DNA from: Qipengyuania algicida
GTDB taxonomy: Bacteria > Pseudomonadota > Alphaproteobacteria > Sphingomonadales > Sphingomonadaceae
Direction of reading: 5' to 3'
Assembly: GCF_009828025.1 (NCBI RefSeq)
Contig: NZ_WTYA01000012.1
Location: 1-64,000, forward strand
DNA: 64,000 nucleotides
Shown here: piece after piece, positions 62,120-64,000 of the stretch
How the letters are laid out: the number at the start of each line of letters is the position of its first letter
How positions within the stretch are numbered: the stretch's first letter is position 1
Notes under the pieces: model-generated
Seen by the model: the letters and a program-made list of their open reading frames with translations, nothing else
Told to the model about the DNA's origin: nothing
The model's database searches: none
Position numbers and translations under genes: made by a program

Positions 62120-63225
62120 CCGGCGATTTCCGCTGCGGTGCGCAGGATCGCGGCGACCTCTTCCATCTGCGCCCTCGTGCCGATCGTAATGCGCAGCGCC
62201 TGACCAAGCCCCTGCCCCGGCAAGTGACGCACGGCATAGCCGCCCTCGGCGAGCGCCGTGAGCGCCGCCTCCGCTCTCAGCGCGCCTTCGAACAGCACCA
62301 GCACGAAATTGGCCTTGCTTGGTACGGCGCGCAGCCCGTGATTGCCGAGCGCCGCAATCGCGTCCTCGAAAAACGCGCGCCCAGCGGCATTTTCGGTCCG
62401 GGATTGCGCGACGAATGCCTGATCGCCCAGCGCCGCCAGCGCCGCCGTCTGCCCGCTGGCGCTGACATTGAACGCTCCGCGCAGACGATTGACCATATCG
62501 ACGAGTGCGGGCGCGCCGGTGGCCCAGCCGATCCGCTCCGCGGCAAGGCCATAGGCCTTGGAAAACGTCCGCGTGACCAGCACGTTTTCGCTCGCAGCGG
62601 CCAGCGCCAACGCGCCATCGGGATCGCCATCGCCGACATATTCGGCATAGGCCTGATCGACCACCAGCAGAACGTCCGAAGGCAGGCCCGCGTGGAGCCG
62701 CGCCAACTCATCCCCGGCGATCCAGCTGCCCAGCGGATTATTCGGATTGTCGACCAGCACAACTTTCGTCCGCTCGGTCACGACCGCCAGGATCGCATCG
62801 ACGGACGCGGTGTAATCCTCGACCTCGGCCAGCACACCCGCCGCGCCGACCTTGTTCGCGAGAAGCGGATAGAGCGAGAAGGAATAGCGCGGGAACACCA
62901 CCTCGTCGCCGACCCCGGCGAACGCCTGCACCGCGCAGTGGAGCACTTCGCCCGAACCGGCCCCGCACACGATGCGGCCCGGATCGATCCCATGCAGGTC
63001 GCCTATTGCAGCGCGCAAGGCGGTGCAATCGGGATCGGGATAAAGCGCCAGCTCGTGCAGATCGGCCAGTGCAGCGCGCGCCGCCGGGCTTGAACCGAGC
63101 GGGTTTTCATTGGCCGAAAGCTTGACCAGCGCAAGCCCGTCCGCGCTCTTCGACCGGCCGGGAACATAGGCATGAATCTGCTCGATCCATGGCTTTGCCG
63201 CAGGTTTGTCTTTCGGTGCGCTCAT
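62116..63225 (-). CDS. hisC: histidinol-phosphate/aromatic aminotransferase HisC
   Basis: PLP-dependent class I/II aminotransferase, 369 aa. Typical signature: [13 protein letters not shown] (N-terminus), [37 protein letters not shown] and the PLP lysine in [21 protein letters not shown]. Coupling to tyrC suggests it also transaminates aromatic amino-acid precursors. The start is placed at 63225 (AGGCGG upstream); the in-frame ATG at 63240 is an alternative. It diverges from metX. Confidence 0.94.
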   Translation of the reverse strand: MSAPKDKPAAKPWIEQIHAYVPGRSKSADGLALVKLSANENPLGSSPAARAALADLHELALYPDPDCTALRAAIGDLHGIDPGRIVCGAGSGEVLHCAVQAFAGVGDEVVFPRYSFSLYPLLANKVGAAGVLAEVEDYTASVDAILAVVTERTKVVLVDNPNNPLGSWIAGDELARLHAGLPSDVLLVVDQAYAEYVGDGDPDGALALAAASENVLVTRTFSKAYGLAAERIGWATGAPALVDMVNRLRGAFNVSASGQTAALAALGDQAFVAQSRTENAAGRAFFEDAIAALGNHGLRAVPSKANFVLVLFEGALRAEAALTALAEGGYAVRHLPGQGLGQALRITIGTRAQMEEVAAILRTAAEIAG

Positions 63226-63294
63226 AGCGCCGCCTGCCATAGTCGAAAACGCCCCTTCGACAAGCGCGAGACGAGCGGTTAAGGGCCAAAACGA

Positions 63295-64000
63295 TGCCCG
63301 ACGCGCCACAATCCCTGCGGCTGACCACCCCGCTCCCGCTCGACAGCGGGGGCGAACTGGCTGCGCCGACCATCGCCTATGAGACTTACGGTGAGCTCAA
63401 CGCGGACCGATCCAACGCGATCCTCATCTGCCACGCGCTGACCGGCGACCAATATGTCGCCAGCACCCACCCGATCACCGGGAAACCCGGCTGGTGGGCG
63501 CGGATGGTCGGCCCCGGCAAGCCGATCGACACCGACCGTTTCCATGTCATCTGCGCCAATGTCATCGGCAGCTGCCTTGGCTCGACCGGCCCGGCGAGCG
63601 TCGCGCCCGACGGCCAGCCCTACGCCCTGCGGTTCCCGGTCATCACCGTGCGCGACATGGTCCGCGCGCTGGTGGGCCTGCTCGACGGACTGGGGATCGA
63701 ACGGCTCTATTGCGCTATCGGCGGATCGATGGGCGGGATGCAGGCATTGAGCCTCGCCGCCAACTGGCCCGAACGTGCCGCGCGCTTCCTGCTGATTGCC
63801 ACCACCGCACGCCATTCGGCGCAGAACATCGCCTTCCACGAGGTCGGAAGGCAGGCGATCATGGCCGACCCGCGCTGGAACGGCGGCGATTATTACGCTG
63901 GCGAAGCACCCGATGCCGGCCTGGCAGTGGCGCGCATGGCGGCGCATATAACCTATCTTTCCGAGGACGGGCTGACCGAGAAATTCGGGCGCCGCCTGCA
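63295..64000 (+). CDS. metX: homoserine O-acetyltransferase MetX (5' part, truncated by the window)
   Basis: First 235 codons; the gene continues beyond the window. Acylates homoserine for methionine synthesis. An alpha/beta-hydrolase fold with [11 protein letters not shown] (oxyanion region), [14 protein letters not shown] and the nucleophile elbow [11 protein letters not shown] (catalytic Ser). Whether acetyl- or succinyl-CoA is used cannot be told from the visible part. ATG 63295 is preceded by AAGGG 9 nt upstream. It is divergent from hisC. Confidence 0.94.

Noticed and set aside
1-64000. CRISPR array, rRNA, integrase, relaxase or transposase genes
   Set aside because: None could be recognised on either strand, including in the gaps at the cargo seams.

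Overview
This 64 kb, GC-rich window looks like an alphaproteobacterial chromosome of the Sphingomonadales, probably Erythrobacteraceae. That placement is an inference from gene content and order (MJ0042 zinc-ribbon gene / ftsE-ftsX-ydcF-plsC, tyrC-hisC-metX, twin-transmembrane protein, PduO-type adenosyltransferase, maeB/mutS). Two very different parts meet near 45.7-45.9 kb.

Positions 1-45.7 kb form an accessory, mobile-element-like island. Its backbone genes are nearly all on the minus strand and carry strong Shine-Dalgarno leaders, several followed by hairpins: a 73-aa protein, an SSB, a DUF2493 (SLOG) protein, a 141-aa protein, the antirestriction protease ArdC, a large ParB-like protein, a 1415-aa strawberry-notch-type helicase fused to an adenine methyltransferase, and a CHC2/TOPRIM primase-like protein. 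A HipBA pair lies at the right end. No integrase, relaxase or replication initiator is visible, so the island must extend left of the window or be a remnant.

Two metal-resistance cargoes sit between the backbone genes. Cargo 1 (about 2.0-23.7 kb) holds: a minus-strand operon of cytochrome c, Cu-type P-type ATPase, two-TM-type ion channel, DUF305 membrane protein and lipoprotein; a divergent plus-strand operon of a CnrY/CnrX/CnrH-like anti-sigma, sensor and ECF sigma set followed by copA-copB and copC-copD; a minus-strand cusC-cusB-cusA-cusF efflux operon; and a MerR-controlled module with a PbrT-like FTR1 permease, a small CDF transporter and DmeF. Both of the first two targets in that module have near-identical MerR-type promoters. 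Cargo 2 (26.7-36.5 kb, plus strand) is czcC-czcB-czcA, a DUF190 protein, czcD, a ZIP transporter, a CtaG-like protein and a methyltransferase. Together they predict periplasmic Cu(I) oxidation and sequestration, trans-envelope Cu and Co/Zn/Cd efflux, cytoplasmic export, and several regulators.

Positions 45.9-64 kb are ordinary chromosome: a hypothetical protein, malic enzyme maeB, mismatch repair mutS, 3-hydroxyacyl-CoA dehydrogenase, cobalamin adenosyltransferase, gluQ, an HNH endonuclease, tRNA-Leu(GAG), a zinc-ribbon membrane protein, ftsEX-ydcF-plsC, tyrC-hisC, and the 5' part of metX running off the right edge.

The most interesting points are: the CnrX-like sensor, which keeps all five Ni/Co ligands of CnrX at identical spacing yet sits in front of copper genes; a Cys-cluster in its putative anti-sigma partner; the ParB / helicase-methyltransferase / TOPRIM module; the paired MerR promoters; and the perfect inverted-repeat operator in front of hipBA.
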